Shown piece by piece: positions 16,024 to 24,418 of a DNA stretch of 30,427 bases. The first letter of the stretch is position 1, and each line of letters opens with the position of its first letter. The DNA is taken from assembly GCA_964570325.1 (NCBI GenBank), contig CAZMXS010000058.1, forward strand, positions 1-30,427, written 5' to 3'. The position numbers were made by a program, and so were the translations under genes. The DNA is from CAZMXS01 sp964570325. GTDB lineage: Bacteria > Verrucomicrobiota > Kiritimatiellia > CAIQIC01 > CAZMXS01. The notes below the pieces were generated by a model that made no database searches, was not told where the DNA came from, and was given only the letters and a program-made list of their open reading frames with translations.

Positions 16024-17150
16024 TCCAAACCCAGCCGCCCGTTCACCTGACCTATTGCCTGAACATCCACCCGGGCGAGTCGTGGGCCGAGCACTTTGCC
16101 GCCATCCGCGACCAAGCCCGGCGCGTCCGCGACCGCGTCGCGCCCGGCCGGGCCTTCGGCCTCGGGCTGCGTCTGGGGCGCGCCGCGGCGGCGACCCTGG
16201 GCGCCGCCGGCCGCGCGACCGAGTTTCGGCGCTGGCTGGCGGACGAGAATCTGTATGTCTTCACCCTCAACGGCTTCCCCTACGGCGCCTTTCATGGCGC
16301 GCGCGTGAAAGAGCAGGTGTACGCGCCGGACTGGACCGCGCCGGAGCGCCGCGACTACACGATCCAATTGGCCAATATTCTGGCTGAATTGCTGCCCGCC
16401 GGCGTCGCGGGCAGCATCAGCACGGCGCCGGGCTCATATCGCGCCTGGATTCGCGCCCGGGAGCAAGTCCACGTCATGCGGCGGCACCTTGCGGACTGCG
16501 CCGGCCATCTCGAGCAATTGCACCAGGCCGCGGGCCGGGAAATCGTGCTCGCTTTGGAGCCGGAGCCGGACGGCTGGCTGGAGCACAGCGGCGACGCGGG
16601 GCTCGAATTGCTGCCGCCCAGCCGCCATCTGGGCATCTGCCTTGACACCTGCCATGCCGCGCTGGCTTTTGAGGATCCCCTGGCCGCGTTGCGCCAATAC
16701 CGGTTGGCCGGCCGACCGGTGGTGAAGATGCAATGGAGCCATGCGCTGGAGGCGGATAATACCCCCGCCGCCCGCGCGGCGCTGGCCGCGTTCGCCGAGC
16801 CGGTTTATCTTCACCAAGTGCGCGCCCGGCTGCCCGACGGTCAGGTTCGCGCCTGGCCCGACCTGCCCGAGGCGCTGCGCGACCTGCCCGAACTGCCGGC
16901 GGCCACCCTTATCCGAACCCATTTCCATGTGCCGCTGCACTGGACCGGCTCGCCGGTATTGCGGTCAACCGCCGCCGACCTCGCACCGGAGTTATTTGCC
17001 GTGCTCCGGTCCGGCGTCGTCCCACACCTGGAGATTGAAACCTACACATTCGATGTCCTCCCGGCGGCGGCCAAGCCCGCGGACCTGGTTGCCAGCATCG
17101 CGCAGGAGTTCACCCATGCGCTCGGGCGCTGGGATGCCGCGCGCGCGTAG
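16017..17150 (+). CDS. eboE: EboE-type TIM-barrel protein (xylose-isomerase-like)
   Basis: This is a 377-residue member of the EboE metabolite-traffic family, related to sugar-phosphate isomerase/AP-endonuclease TIM barrels. Diagnostic segments are HLTYCLNIHPGESWAEHF near the N-terminus, FTLNGFPYGAFHG (82-94), VKEQVYAPDW and GSISTAPGSY (132-141). Likely metal ligands are Glu181 in LALEPEP, Asp210 and His213 in CLDTCHAA, histidines in THFHVPLHW, and Glu in LEIETYTF near the C-terminus. The start ATG lies within the eboD end (ATGTTGA, 7-base overlap), so the pair is translationally coupled. The reading frame opens far upstream inside eboD but has no start support there. Substrate and reaction are unknown for the family. 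No other ebo genes are seen nearby. Confidence 0.9.
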   Translation: MLIQTQPPVHLTYCLNIHPGESWAEHFAAIRDQARRVRDRVAPGRAFGLGLRLGRAAAATLGAAGRATEFRRWLADENLYVFTLNGFPYGAFHGARVKEQVYAPDWTAPERRDYTIQLANILAELLPAGVAGSISTAPGSYRAWIRAREQVHVMRRHLADCAGHLEQLHQAAGREIVLALEPEPDGWLEHSGDAGLELLPPSRHLGICLDTCHAALAFEDPLAALRQYRLAGRPVVKMQWSHALEADNTPAARAALAAFAEPVYLHQVRARLPDGQVRAWPDLPEALRDLPELPAATLIRTHFHVPLHWTGSPVLRSTAADLAPELFAVLRSGVVPHLEIETYTFDVLPAAAKPADLVASIAQEFTHALGRWDAARA

Positions 17151-17268
17151 GATTTGGTTGTTTTTCCCTGAAAAGCAAGGCCAACCGGCCCGCTTATCCA
17201 GCGATCGCCTTTCCCGTAATGCTCCGCGGGAGGAATGCCCATGCTCCGCCTGGCGCGCGGCTTGCGGT

Positions 17269-18366
17269 TTACCAAGGGCCGACATCCGGGCGAAACAACG
17301 CCCGGTCGGGTCGCTGCGTTTCATCGAGCCAGCCCTGGAGCCGCCAGAAGCGGTTGCGGACCCAGCGCAACACCCATTCGGCGACCGGCGTCCGCGGCCA
17401 TTCGAATTCGCGCTCGAGGTCGGCGGTATGCCCGACCATCAGGGAAAGGCACAGGATTTCCTGGGTGATGGCGTGGAAGCGCAACTGCTCCGGCGCATCC
17501 GGCGGGAACGGGAAAAATTGCTCGTAACCCCGGCGAAACGCCGCGTAATACTCCGGCGCCAAATTCAGCATGGACATATACATCGCGCCGACATCATGAA
17601 TACCGTCCGCCACCAGCAGGCCCTCGATATCCACGCAACCGACCAGATGATATCCATCCGCCTTCCGCGCGATGAAGAAATGCTCTTCAAACGGCTCCTC
17701 ATGCACAAGCCCTGGCGCGAACCGCGCGGCCGGCGGGCGGCGAATGCGCGCCTTATACAACTTCTCGACTGCGTCCATGGCCGCATGCGCCTCGACTCCA
17801 AGCGACTGCAACCGGTCCGCCAGCGGCCGCAGGTTGCGCAGGCGACGGCACAGCGTTTCGCATTCATCATAGATCAGGGGCGGCTGGTCGAGGTGCGGCG
17901 CCACATGCCTCAGTCCCAGTTCATTCCGCGCGCGGCGGAGTTCCTGCACGCCGATCGTGTGGTAGCAGGCCATACCGGCGCCCAATCCCTCAAGCAGGCC
18001 GACCCGTTCCGCCGGCCCGCTTTGCTCCCACAGCCGGTCCAGCCGGACACCGGGACATTCCTCCTGGATATAATAGGGCGCCGCCAGCACGGGATCCTGC
18101 TCCGCCCACGCCACGATGCGGGGCAGCGGCATCCATCCCAGGCGCGTGAGAATGGCGATCCGCTCCAGCTCAGCCCGCATGTCACCGCCCAACACGAAAG
18201 CCAGGAAATGACGCCCATCCAGATGATAGGCCACCTTGTTGTTGCCGCCGCGCTCGGGAAGAATCTCCACTGGCGGGGACAGGTTGTGGGCGGCGCAAAT
18301 ACGTTCGATATCCGCGCGGGTCAAACGCGCGCGAAACTCATCGTTCGGCAGTCGCAAACGCTCCAT
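17269..18366 (-). CDS. APH/choline-kinase-fold protein with degenerate active site
   Basis: This 365-residue protein has the layout of aminoglycoside phosphotransferase/choline kinase-like proteins: an N-lobe (VEILPERGGNNKVAYHLDG), a helix with Glu66 (RAELERIAIL), a hinge YYIQEECPG, a C-lobe with YKARI, and a metal-site segment HLVGCVDIEG (Asp246) followed by HDVGAMY. The catalytic loop normally reading HGDxxxxN is VHEEPFEEHFF, with Glu-Glu for Gly-Asp and His229 for Asn, and the N-lobe lacks the usual ATP-binding Lys (FLAFVLGG). It may be a pseudokinase or a divergent enzyme. It is last in the minus-strand run, 67 bases after the DUF4342 gene. No Shine-Dalgarno is evident. Confidence 0.75.
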   Translation of the reverse strand: MERLRLPNDEFRARLTRADIERICAAHNLSPPVEILPERGGNNKVAYHLDGRHFLAFVLGGDMRAELERIAILTRLGWMPLPRIVAWAEQDPVLAAPYYIQEECPGVRLDRLWEQSGPAERVGLLEGLGAGMACYHTIGVQELRRARNELGLRHVAPHLDQPPLIYDECETLCRRLRNLRPLADRLQSLGVEAHAAMDAVEKLYKARIRRPPAARFAPGLVHEEPFEEHFFIARKADGYHLVGCVDIEGLLVADGIHDVGAMYMSMLNLAPEYYAAFRRGYEQFFPFPPDAPEQLRFHAITQEILCLSLMVGHTADLEREFEWPRTPVAEWVLRWVRNRFWRLQGWLDETQRPDRALFRPDVGPW

Positions 18367-18433
18367 TTTTTTGCGTATATGCCGCCAATGGAGATCATGG
18401 CCGCCAGGCCAGTTCCCCCGCGGACCACCCAGC

Positions 18434-18700
18434 TTATCGCCGCTCGATGCGAATGACGCACTCGGTCACCAGCGCGGCCAGCGCTCCAACCGCCGCCAGA
18501 ACGGGCGCCAACACCGCGCCGACGATGCCGATGGTCAAAGGAATGGAAACCAGCGTCCGCCCTTGCTTGTCCTGGATGGTGATCTGGCGGACGTTGCCCT
18601 CCTTGATCAGGGCCTTGATTTTCTGCAGCAACTCCTCTCCCTTGACCTTGACTTCCTCGATCCGGGCAGCGGCGGCGCTAGCCTTTTTCTTTGCGGGCAT
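18434..18700 (-). CDS. DUF4342 small protein
   Basis: This 88-residue protein matches DUF4342 closely: EEVKVKGEELLQKIKALIKE, GNVRQITIQD, TLVSIPLTIG, then a hydrophobic stretch GAVLAPVLAAVGALAALVTE and a short charged end. The hydrophobic segment may be membrane-associated. Function is unknown; some DUF4342 proteins carry an added UBA-like helix, and here the N-terminus is only a Lys/Ala-rich lead. The start at 18700 is favoured over an upstream in-frame start because AAGGA lies about 7 bases before it. It lies 94 bases after the transglutaminase-like gene and 67 before the degenerate kinase, both on the same strand. Confidence 0.88.
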   Translation of the reverse strand: MPAKKKASAAAARIEEVKVKGEELLQKIKALIKEGNVRQITIQDKQGRTLVSIPLTIGIVGAVLAPVLAAVGALAALVTECVIRIERR

Positions 18701-18794
18701 GATGCAGTCCTTCTTCGCGGTTCGGCGCACCCTCATTTACTCATGGCCCGCCACGCTTATTCGAGCAAAATCTTTGGTTCCTGGCGGGGCGCGC

Positions 18795-20180
18795 TCAATC
18801 GGCGAGAGGCCGGCCATGCCAGGTCAGCCGCCAATTGTCCGGCCGGCCTTCCAGCCGGGCCGCGTGCACCGCCTCCGCCGCCAGCGTCGGCGAAAGCCGC
18901 AGCAGGCTGTGGAGCAAAAGCGCCCTTTCACTGGGACTGGCAACGCCCAGCAACATACTCTCATCCGGCAGGGCCAGCCGGCCGGTCTGGCCAAAGACGG
19001 AAACCTCGCCCTTGATCTCCCGGGCCAGCGCGACCGCATCGGCGGGGACCAGCACCTGGGCCGAGCGCATCAAAACGCGGAAACCGCGCCCGGCCGCCAG
19101 GAGGTAGGCTTCCGGTTGCCGGACATCGGGCGCGCGCCGGGCATAGCGCACGGCCTCCAGCAAGGGATGCCCCGTCGCGCGCGTCAATGTTTCAAGGCGC
19201 GCCGCGAACTCCTCCGCGCTGCCGCAGCCGTCCAATTGCGCCAGCAGCGGGGCGGCATCCGCCGGGTGCGCGGCGGCGGCCGCGCACTCCAACGCCCGGC
19301 GCACCTGCCGCAGCTCGGTTCCCACAAACCGGCCCAACTTTTCCGCCAGCGCCGTCCAACGGGGAGCGGCCAGCGTCACCGGGCCGTCTGGCAGGCGGCA
19401 CCAGCCGCCCGGTGTGATCAAACGGTCGCAGAGGACCAGTTGGCGGTCAAAGAGCGCCTGAATATCGGCCGCCGCCAGGCCGGCGGTGGCGGCGCGCCAG
19501 GTGGCGCCGTCGAACATGCCGCGCTTGCCGTTGAGCCAGGCGCCGCCGTCCGTCAGGATGAAGACGGAATAGTGAAACAGCGAACCGATGAAAACCAGAT
19601 CGGCGAACCGACAGACGCCGGCGGCCACAGCCAGCGCCGCCATCAGGATGCACTCGTCGAGGCAGGAGGTGATGCCCAGCGTCCGCCGCGACGCGCCGGG
19701 GCAGACGGCCGGCAGCGCCTGGATCACTTCGATGGCCGGGTAGACGTATTGCGGACACTGGCCCTGACACAACACGTTCATCATCAAGGCGACAGTCGGC
19801 GCGTCGCTGATACTCTGCGGCATGCACTGCAAAAGCGCGGACATGGCGTAATCGCTCTCCGCGCGCTCGACGGGATCGGTCAGCAGGTCTCGATCCTGCA
19901 AGCCCCAGAGGCGCCCAAAGGTCTGCTTCGAGGCATGGAGGAACTTGCGGTTCACGAAATGATAGATGGCGGAGATGCGCGCGGCGAAATCCGGGCCAGC
20001 CGTTTTCACGGCGCGCGCGGCCAGCGCCCACAGGCGCGGCGACGCCAGGTGCGCGAGCAATATGACAGTAATCAATTGCGGCCGCGCGGAGGCGGTGAAA
20101 AGCGTGGGCCGGGCGGCGGCGCTCCAATCGGCGAGCGCTGGTTCCGGCGCAGCGGCGGCGTTGGGCGGCGCCGGATTCAT
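18795..20180 (-). CDS. Transglutaminase-like cysteine protein coupled to an MFS transporter
   Basis: This is a 461-residue protein with no named family that I recognise. The centre aligns with the transglutaminase-like core: SCLDECILMAALAVAAG (Cys173, then the helix with L-x-x-A-L-x-x-x-x-G spacing), LFHYSVFIL (His203) and FDGATW (Asp224) would form a Cys-His-Asp triad. The N-terminal ~100 residues are helical (RPQLITVILLAHLA), and the C-terminal half is Ala-rich and helical, with a final beta-like part. Six extra cysteines lie between residues 119 and 190 (such as VLCQGQC), which is unusual and could bind metal. The start ATG at 20180 overlaps the stop of the MFS gene (ATGA). An earlier frame extension over the MFS gene is a shadow. 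No signal peptide is seen, so it is probably cytoplasmic. Protease, amidase or transferase activity is inferred only. Confidence 0.65.
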   Translation of the reverse strand: MNPAPPNAAAAPEPALADWSAAARPTLFTASARPQLITVILLAHLASPRLWALAARAVKTAGPDFAARISAIYHFVNRKFLHASKQTFGRLWGLQDRDLLTDPVERAESDYAMSALLQCMPQSISDAPTVALMMNVLCQGQCPQYVYPAIEVIQALPAVCPGASRRTLGITSCLDECILMAALAVAAGVCRFADLVFIGSLFHYSVFILTDGGAWLNGKRGMFDGATWRAATAGLAAADIQALFDRQLVLCDRLITPGGWCRLPDGPVTLAAPRWTALAEKLGRFVGTELRQVRRALECAAAAAHPADAAPLLAQLDGCGSAEEFAARLETLTRATGHPLLEAVRYARRAPDVRQPEAYLLAAGRGFRVLMRSAQVLVPADAVALAREIKGEVSVFGQTGRLALPDESMLLGVASPSERALLLHSLLRLSPTLAAEAVHAARLEGRPDNWRLTWHGRPLAD

Positions 20181-21571
20181 CCGCCGCCGGCCTTCGCCGG
20201 CGCATAAGTCCAGCGACTGAGCGCGGCGGCCGCCGCGAAAAGCAGCGCCGCCAGGGTGAAAGAAGGAACAAAGCGGGCGCCGGGCGCCGCCACCAGGGAA
20301 ACACCCGGCAACGCGCCGAACAGCGCCACGCCGACGGCGGTTCCAATGTTCAACGCCAGGGCCAGCAGGGCCGCAACGGCGCCGGTCTGTCCCGCCGGCG
20401 CGCAGGTCATGATGAAGCGATTGTTCGGCGCAAAGAACAGACCGGCGCCGATCCCCAACACCGCCAGCCACAGCGCGGTCAGCCATACATTAGCCAGCGG
20501 GGCCGACGCCGCCAATGCGCCGCATGTCGCGGCGCCGGTCAGCGTGGCGCCCAGAATCGGCCGGCGGGAGCCGACCCGGTCGGACCAGGCGCCGGCCTGC
20601 AGGGCAATGCCGGCGCAAATTGCCGTATATCCAAGCAACACGAGCCCGGTAACCGCAGGCGGTTTCCCGCAGACCGCTTCGACGAAAAAGGGGATTGTGA
20701 ACGCCATGCCGCCAAGGGTCGCGCGCACAAGCCCCAGGGTCAACAGCGCGGCCGGTAGAGCCCGAACCCGCCAGATCGCGCATGGGACCAGCGGGCCGGC
20801 GCTTGTCTGTTCATGCCGAACGAACGCCGCCAGCGCGACCACGGCCAGGCCCAGCAACCCCAGCGTCCGCGCCGAGGTCCAACCCCAGATGCGGCCCAGG
20901 CCGATACCCGGCAACAGCGCCGCGAGCCAGGCCGCCAACAAAATCGGTCCGGCCCAATTGGCAGGCGGCCCCCGGCCGGCGCTATCGGCTGGATCAGGCG
21001 GAATCAGCCACGCGGCAAGAAACACCAGTCCAACCGGGAGCAGCACCGTCGCCAGCAAAGCCCAACGCCAGGAGAGCAGGGAAGTCAGCAGCCCGCCAAC
21101 GGGCGCGCCAGCCATCTGACCGGCGGCCGCCGCGAAACTAACCACGCCCAGCGCCGCGCCGGTTTTGTCCGCCGGCAGCCAGGTCGGAATCAAAGCATAA
21201 CCCAGCGCCACCATGCAGCCGCCGCCCAACCCCTGCAACACGCGCCCAGCCAGCAGCGCCGCCGCATTGGGCGCGAGGCAGACGCAACCGATTCCGGCCA
21301 GCAGCAGGGTCACGCCCGCAATGAATCCGCATTGGAGTCCATGCCGGTCGCCCCAACGGCCGGCCGGGATAAAGACGGCCGCAGCCGCCGTCAGGTACAG
21401 CACCGGCACCAGCGCCGCGCCGGCGGCCGACAGGTGAAAATGCGCGGCAATGGCGGGCAACGCGACAATGACGACGAACGCCTCGAACTGGAAAGTGAAA
21501 GCCGCCAGCGCTACACAAAAAGTCACCCGCCGTCCGCGAGCATCGGGCACATTTGAAAGCCGTGAATCCAT
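20177..21571 (-). CDS. MFS transporter, DHA2 (EmrB/QacA) type
   Basis: This is a roughly 464-residue inner-membrane transporter with many hydrophobic helices, consistent with the 14-helix DHA2 drug:proton antiporter family. It has an initial helix (FCVALAAFTFQFEAFVVIVAL), the loop 2-3 motif GRWGDRHG, LLAGRVLQGLGGGCMVALGY with the family C-like glycine-rich signature, and GAPVGGLLTSLLSWRW in the next helices. It would export a hydrophobic or cationic small molecule using the proton gradient; the substrate is unknown. The start is either ATG 21571 or GTG 21577; neither has a strong Shine-Dalgarno. Its stop is coupled by ATGA to the transglutaminase-like gene. The gap of about 200 bases after the metallophosphoesterase gene suggests its own promoter. 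Confidence 0.88.
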   Translation of the reverse strand: MDSRLSNVPDARGRRVTFCVALAAFTFQFEAFVVIVALPAIAAHFHLSAAGAALVPVLYLTAAAAVFIPAGRWGDRHGLQCGFIAGVTLLLAGIGCVCLAPNAAALLAGRVLQGLGGGCMVALGYALIPTWLPADKTGAALGVVSFAAAAGQMAGAPVGGLLTSLLSWRWALLATVLLPVGLVFLAAWLIPPDPADSAGRGPPANWAGPILLAAWLAALLPGIGLGRIWGWTSARTLGLLGLAVVALAAFVRHEQTSAGPLVPCAIWRVRALPAALLTLGLVRATLGGMAFTIPFFVEAVCGKPPAVTGLVLLGYTAICAGIALQAGAWSDRVGSRRPILGATLTGAATCGALAASAPLANVWLTALWLAVLGIGAGLFFAPNNRFIMTCAPAGQTGAVAALLALALNIGTAVGVALFGALPGVSLVAAPGARFVPSFTLAALLFAAAAALSRWTYAPAKAGGG

Positions 21572-21738
21572 GATCACTATTACCGCCCGGTGTCAGCATA
21601 ACGGCGTCCGAGCCGGATTGGCCAGCCGTAAAAAATACGACTCACCATCACTCACGGATGGCTCGGCGGTCCGTCCCTTCCCCAGGCAGCGGACACAAAA
21701 GGCGGGCAGGTGAAACTCGGAATGAATCGTGGGGTGAA

Positions 21739-21755
21739 GCGGGCAGGATGCCCGC
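21739..21755 (-). repeat. Perfect short hairpin after the metallophosphoesterase gene
   Basis: A 7-bp perfect stem, GCGGGCA and TGCCCGC, encloses GGA. It lies 22 bases past the stop of the gene ending at 21777. No T-run follows on either strand, so it is either a Rho-type end, an mRNA-stabilising hairpin, or a copy of a dispersed palindromic repeat. Confidence 0.65.
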
Positions 21756-21776
21756 GCGATAAGCAAGGAAAATCCG

Positions 21777-24293
21777 TCATGGACGCCGGACATCTATCCG
21801 GTAGAAGCGCCGGACCTCCGTCAATGGATCGCGCACTTCGATCGTGTCTTCGTTCCCGGCGATATCATGGGTCAGCAATTGCCAGCCGTCCACCGTCAGT
21901 AAATTGGTGTTGTAATAAATGTTGTAAAGGCGGCCGGAATGGGACGAAATGCTCAACACCATGTTGGCGGCGTCAGCCCCGCCGCCGATCATCAACAGCG
22001 AGCGGGAATTGGTCGGATCGGTGCCGGCAATAAACTCCTGGCGGTTGTTTAGCCGGTCACCGTCCGCGTCGCTGTTCGGATCGGCCCCCGCCGCGCCGAA
22101 ATGCCGTTGCTCCCAATCATCCGCGATGCCGTCGTCATCCACATCGTCGGTCACCATCACCTCGAGCGCCGCCGTGGCAATGTTGCCGGCCAGGTCATAG
22201 GCGCGCATGGTGATCGTGTTGGCGCCGGCGGCCCATGTCCGGTTGGTCAGCCACCACGTGGACCCGAGGTCCGTTTCCACCGCCAGATCAAAGCTCATAT
22301 CGGAACTGGTGCTATTGGCCTGGTGAACCTCCGCGGCCAGCACGCAGGTCGCGCCGGTCGGGCAGGCCAGGTTGGCGCCGAACCATTGTCCCTCGCCGCT
22401 GGTGCTGGAAGCCGGCGTCAGGTACGTCACCGGGCCCGCCGGCAGGTTGTCGCGGAAAACTTCCATGCCATCGGCGTAAACCACGACCCCATCATCGCGA
22501 TTGACGCGCAGCGCCAGCGCGTTGGTCAGCACGGCCGGCCCCGGATTGAGGAACACCGCCCGAAAATAGGTGGTGATGTATTTATTGGTGGAATACGGCC
22601 CGTAGCTGACCACCGTCGCCTCGTCGCCATCTCCGTAACCGAGTTCGGCCGGACCGGCGCTCCAGGTGGAATCATCGAAATCAGGCGCGCGCCAGGCCGT
22701 CCCCTGGTCGGTCCCGTCGTCCAGATACTTCCAGATGGCGCCGGCCGGGATCAACGTGACCGGGCCGGTCAGGGCCGCGCCGGACATGACGCGCGCGCCG
22801 GTGACCTGGAACGTGACGGCGGTGATGCCGCTGTTGTCCGCGGCCGTGCCGGCGATCAGAATGTTGGACTGGCCGGTGCGGAAGACCGGCGCGTTGGTGG
22901 GGAACCGGATGGCCAGGTCCGGCGGGGTTGTGTCCGGCGGCGCATCGGACACAGTCACCGTTGTCCGCGCCTGCCGGGCGATGTTGACTTTCACCAGCAC
23001 GGCGGTGTTGGTGCCGCCGTTGTAATCGTATTCCGCGATCTTCTCGCCGCCGGTTACCGTGTAGCCCGCGGCGGACTTGCGCATCAGGAACCGCACGCGG
23101 CCATCCCAGAAGTCGTAGGCCAGACTATTGGTGATATAAGCGGTGTTGGTCCCGGCCGTGCCGTCGTTCGCGCGCAGGAAGGTGTTGGTGACCTTGCGCG
23201 GCGCGCCCCAGTCGCCGTACACCGGCAATTTATTGGCGCCGCCGTGGATCGTCTTGTTCGAGCAGGTCCAGCCGCTCCCGCTCTTGAAAAACTCAAAGAT
23301 GCCGACCACGCCGTAGTCCCATCCCGGTCCGGAGGAAAGGATGTAATAGGGACTGGTGGCGAGCGTCGCAAAGGTGTGATTGTGTCCGACCAGCATCAAA
23401 TCCGGATACTGGCCGGCCGGCGGATTGTAAGCGCTTCCGGCGCCGACAAAATGCTGGCCGAACAGGCGGAAGCTGATCTGCGTGTTGGTGAAGGAGCCGG
23501 CGTAATCGTTGGTGAACCAGGCCAGGTGTTCGTTGGCGTTGTAGTCCTTCATGCAGACATAAAAAGAGCCCATCGTGATCGAGTACGTGGGCTGGCCAAT
23601 GTCGCGCTTCCAACTGTCAAACGCATAACCCGCGTCGTTGTTGCCGCGCGTGACCAGCAGCGGCACAGTGAAGGCATCCACGGCATCCATGTATTTCGGA
23701 TAGTAGCCGGCCACGCCGTTTTCCACCTCATCGCCGGTGTTGAACATGAACCGTGGGTTGATCAGGTTGAAGGCGCATGCCGCCCATTGGATGGCCTGGA
23801 TGCTGCCATGCGAACCGCCGGCGCCGTTGGCCGCCGTGGCGGCGTCCGTCTCCGCCTGCGGGTCGGCGTAATGCAGGATGTAAAAATTGGTCTCGAAGTA
23901 GCGCAGGATGGATACGCAGTGGCGGTTGGTCGCGCCGCCGGCCGCCGTATGCCCCACCACCAGGTTGAAAACCTCGGGCGCAATATCGCCGGGCGCGCGG
24001 GCGGTTACGCGATAACCCGGCAGACTGTCGCAGTATACATAATTGCCGTATTCAACCCGCTCGACCGCACACGTCCAGCCGCGCAGGTCATGGGTCACCA
24101 CCACCGACCAGCCGTTGGAAGCCAGGCCGGAGGCCGCCTCGATTTCAATCCGGAATGTGCCGCCGGTCAACGCGAATTCGGGCACCCCTATTTTCGGACG
24201 AAAAATGGAAACCTGGGCCGATGTGCCGGCGGCACCGGCAGCCAGGAACACCGCCGCCAGCAATCCCCGCCGCCATGACCCGACCCCGGCCAT
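21777..24293 (-). CDS. Secreted metallophosphoesterase with TSP3-like calcium-binding tail
   Basis: This 838-residue protein starts with a signal peptide cleaved near residue 26 (GTSA/QV). AAAGGAG lies about 6 bases before the ATG. Residues ~135-330 are a calcineurin-like phosphoesterase domain: ADPQ (Asp144 and Gln146, a variant of DxH), NTGDEVENG (187-188), RGNND (217-220) and VGHNHTF (303-306). In the usual GN(H/D)(E/D) motif the residue after GN is His; here it is Asn. Beta-sandwich domains follow (residues ~450-720, TPPDLAIRFP), then DDVDDDGIADDWEQ with NSDADGDRLNNRQEF, a TSP3-like calcium site, and a C-terminal ~60-residue beta end. It is third in the surface-protein run behind the coathanger gene. 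Extracellular phosphomono- or diesterase activity is inferred. Confidence 0.82.
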   Translation of the reverse strand: MAGVGSWRRGLLAAVFLAAGAAGTSAQVSIFRPKIGVPEFALTGGTFRIEIEAASGLASNGWSVVVTHDLRGWTCAVERVEYGNYVYCDSLPGYRVTARAPGDIAPEVFNLVVGHTAAGGATNRHCVSILRYFETNFYILHYADPQAETDAATAANGAGGSHGSIQAIQWAACAFNLINPRFMFNTGDEVENGVAGYYPKYMDAVDAFTVPLLVTRGNNDAGYAFDSWKRDIGQPTYSITMGSFYVCMKDYNANEHLAWFTNDYAGSFTNTQISFRLFGQHFVGAGSAYNPPAGQYPDLMLVGHNHTFATLATSPYYILSSGPGWDYGVVGIFEFFKSGSGWTCSNKTIHGGANKLPVYGDWGAPRKVTNTFLRANDGTAGTNTAYITNSLAYDFWDGRVRFLMRKSAAGYTVTGGEKIAEYDYNGGTNTAVLVKVNIARQARTTVTVSDAPPDTTPPDLAIRFPTNAPVFRTGQSNILIAGTAADNSGITAVTFQVTGARVMSGAALTGPVTLIPAGAIWKYLDDGTDQGTAWRAPDFDDSTWSAGPAELGYGDGDEATVVSYGPYSTNKYITTYFRAVFLNPGPAVLTNALALRVNRDDGVVVYADGMEVFRDNLPAGPVTYLTPASSTSGEGQWFGANLACPTGATCVLAAEVHQANSTSSDMSFDLAVETDLGSTWWLTNRTWAAGANTITMRAYDLAGNIATAALEVMVTDDVDDDGIADDWEQRHFGAAGADPNSDADGDRLNNRQEFIAGTDPTNSRSLLMIGGGADAANMVLSISSHSGRLYNIYYNTNLLTVDGWQLLTHDIAGNEDTIEVRDPLTEVRRFYRIDVRRP

Positions 24294-24318
24294 CCACCGC
24301 TCCTTTCAGAGTTTATAG

Positions 24319-24370
24319 ATACCGGTATGACCGGCCTCCGGGTAGAGTAAACGGACCAACCCACCGTTTA
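24319..24370 (-). promoter_or_regulatory. Palindrome and hairpin between the coathanger and phosphoesterase genes
   Basis: A perfect 10-bp palindrome ATACCGGTAT (24319-24328) lies 26 bases upstream of the phosphoesterase start. A hairpin TAAACGG / CCGTTTA with a 9-base loop (24348-24354 and 24364-24370) lies just past the preceding stop at 24419. There is no T-run after the hairpin. Together they suggest either differential expression within the run or a separate operator; this is an inference from symmetry alone. Confidence 0.45.
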
Positions 24371-24418
24371 TTGTGGATGATTGGCGCTCGCCGCGCGGTT
24401 CAGACCGCCAGATCCAGC

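Noticed and set aside
16741..20207. Long plus-strand open frames (571 and 586 codons) across the minus-strand kinase, DUF4342 and transglutaminase-like genes
   Set aside because: They run antisense to genes with recognisable families and good starts, and their composition is Arg/Pro/Ala-rich shadow sequence.
20181..20486. N-terminal extension of the transglutaminase-like gene by 102 codons
   Set aside because: The extension lies within the MFS gene in another frame and reads as Arg-rich shadow. The ATGA overlap at 20177-20180 is the better start.
22101..24278. 725-codon plus-strand open frame opposite the metallophosphoesterase
   Set aside because: It is antisense to a gene with phosphoesterase motifs, a signal peptide and a Shine-Dalgarno, and it shows no motifs itself.
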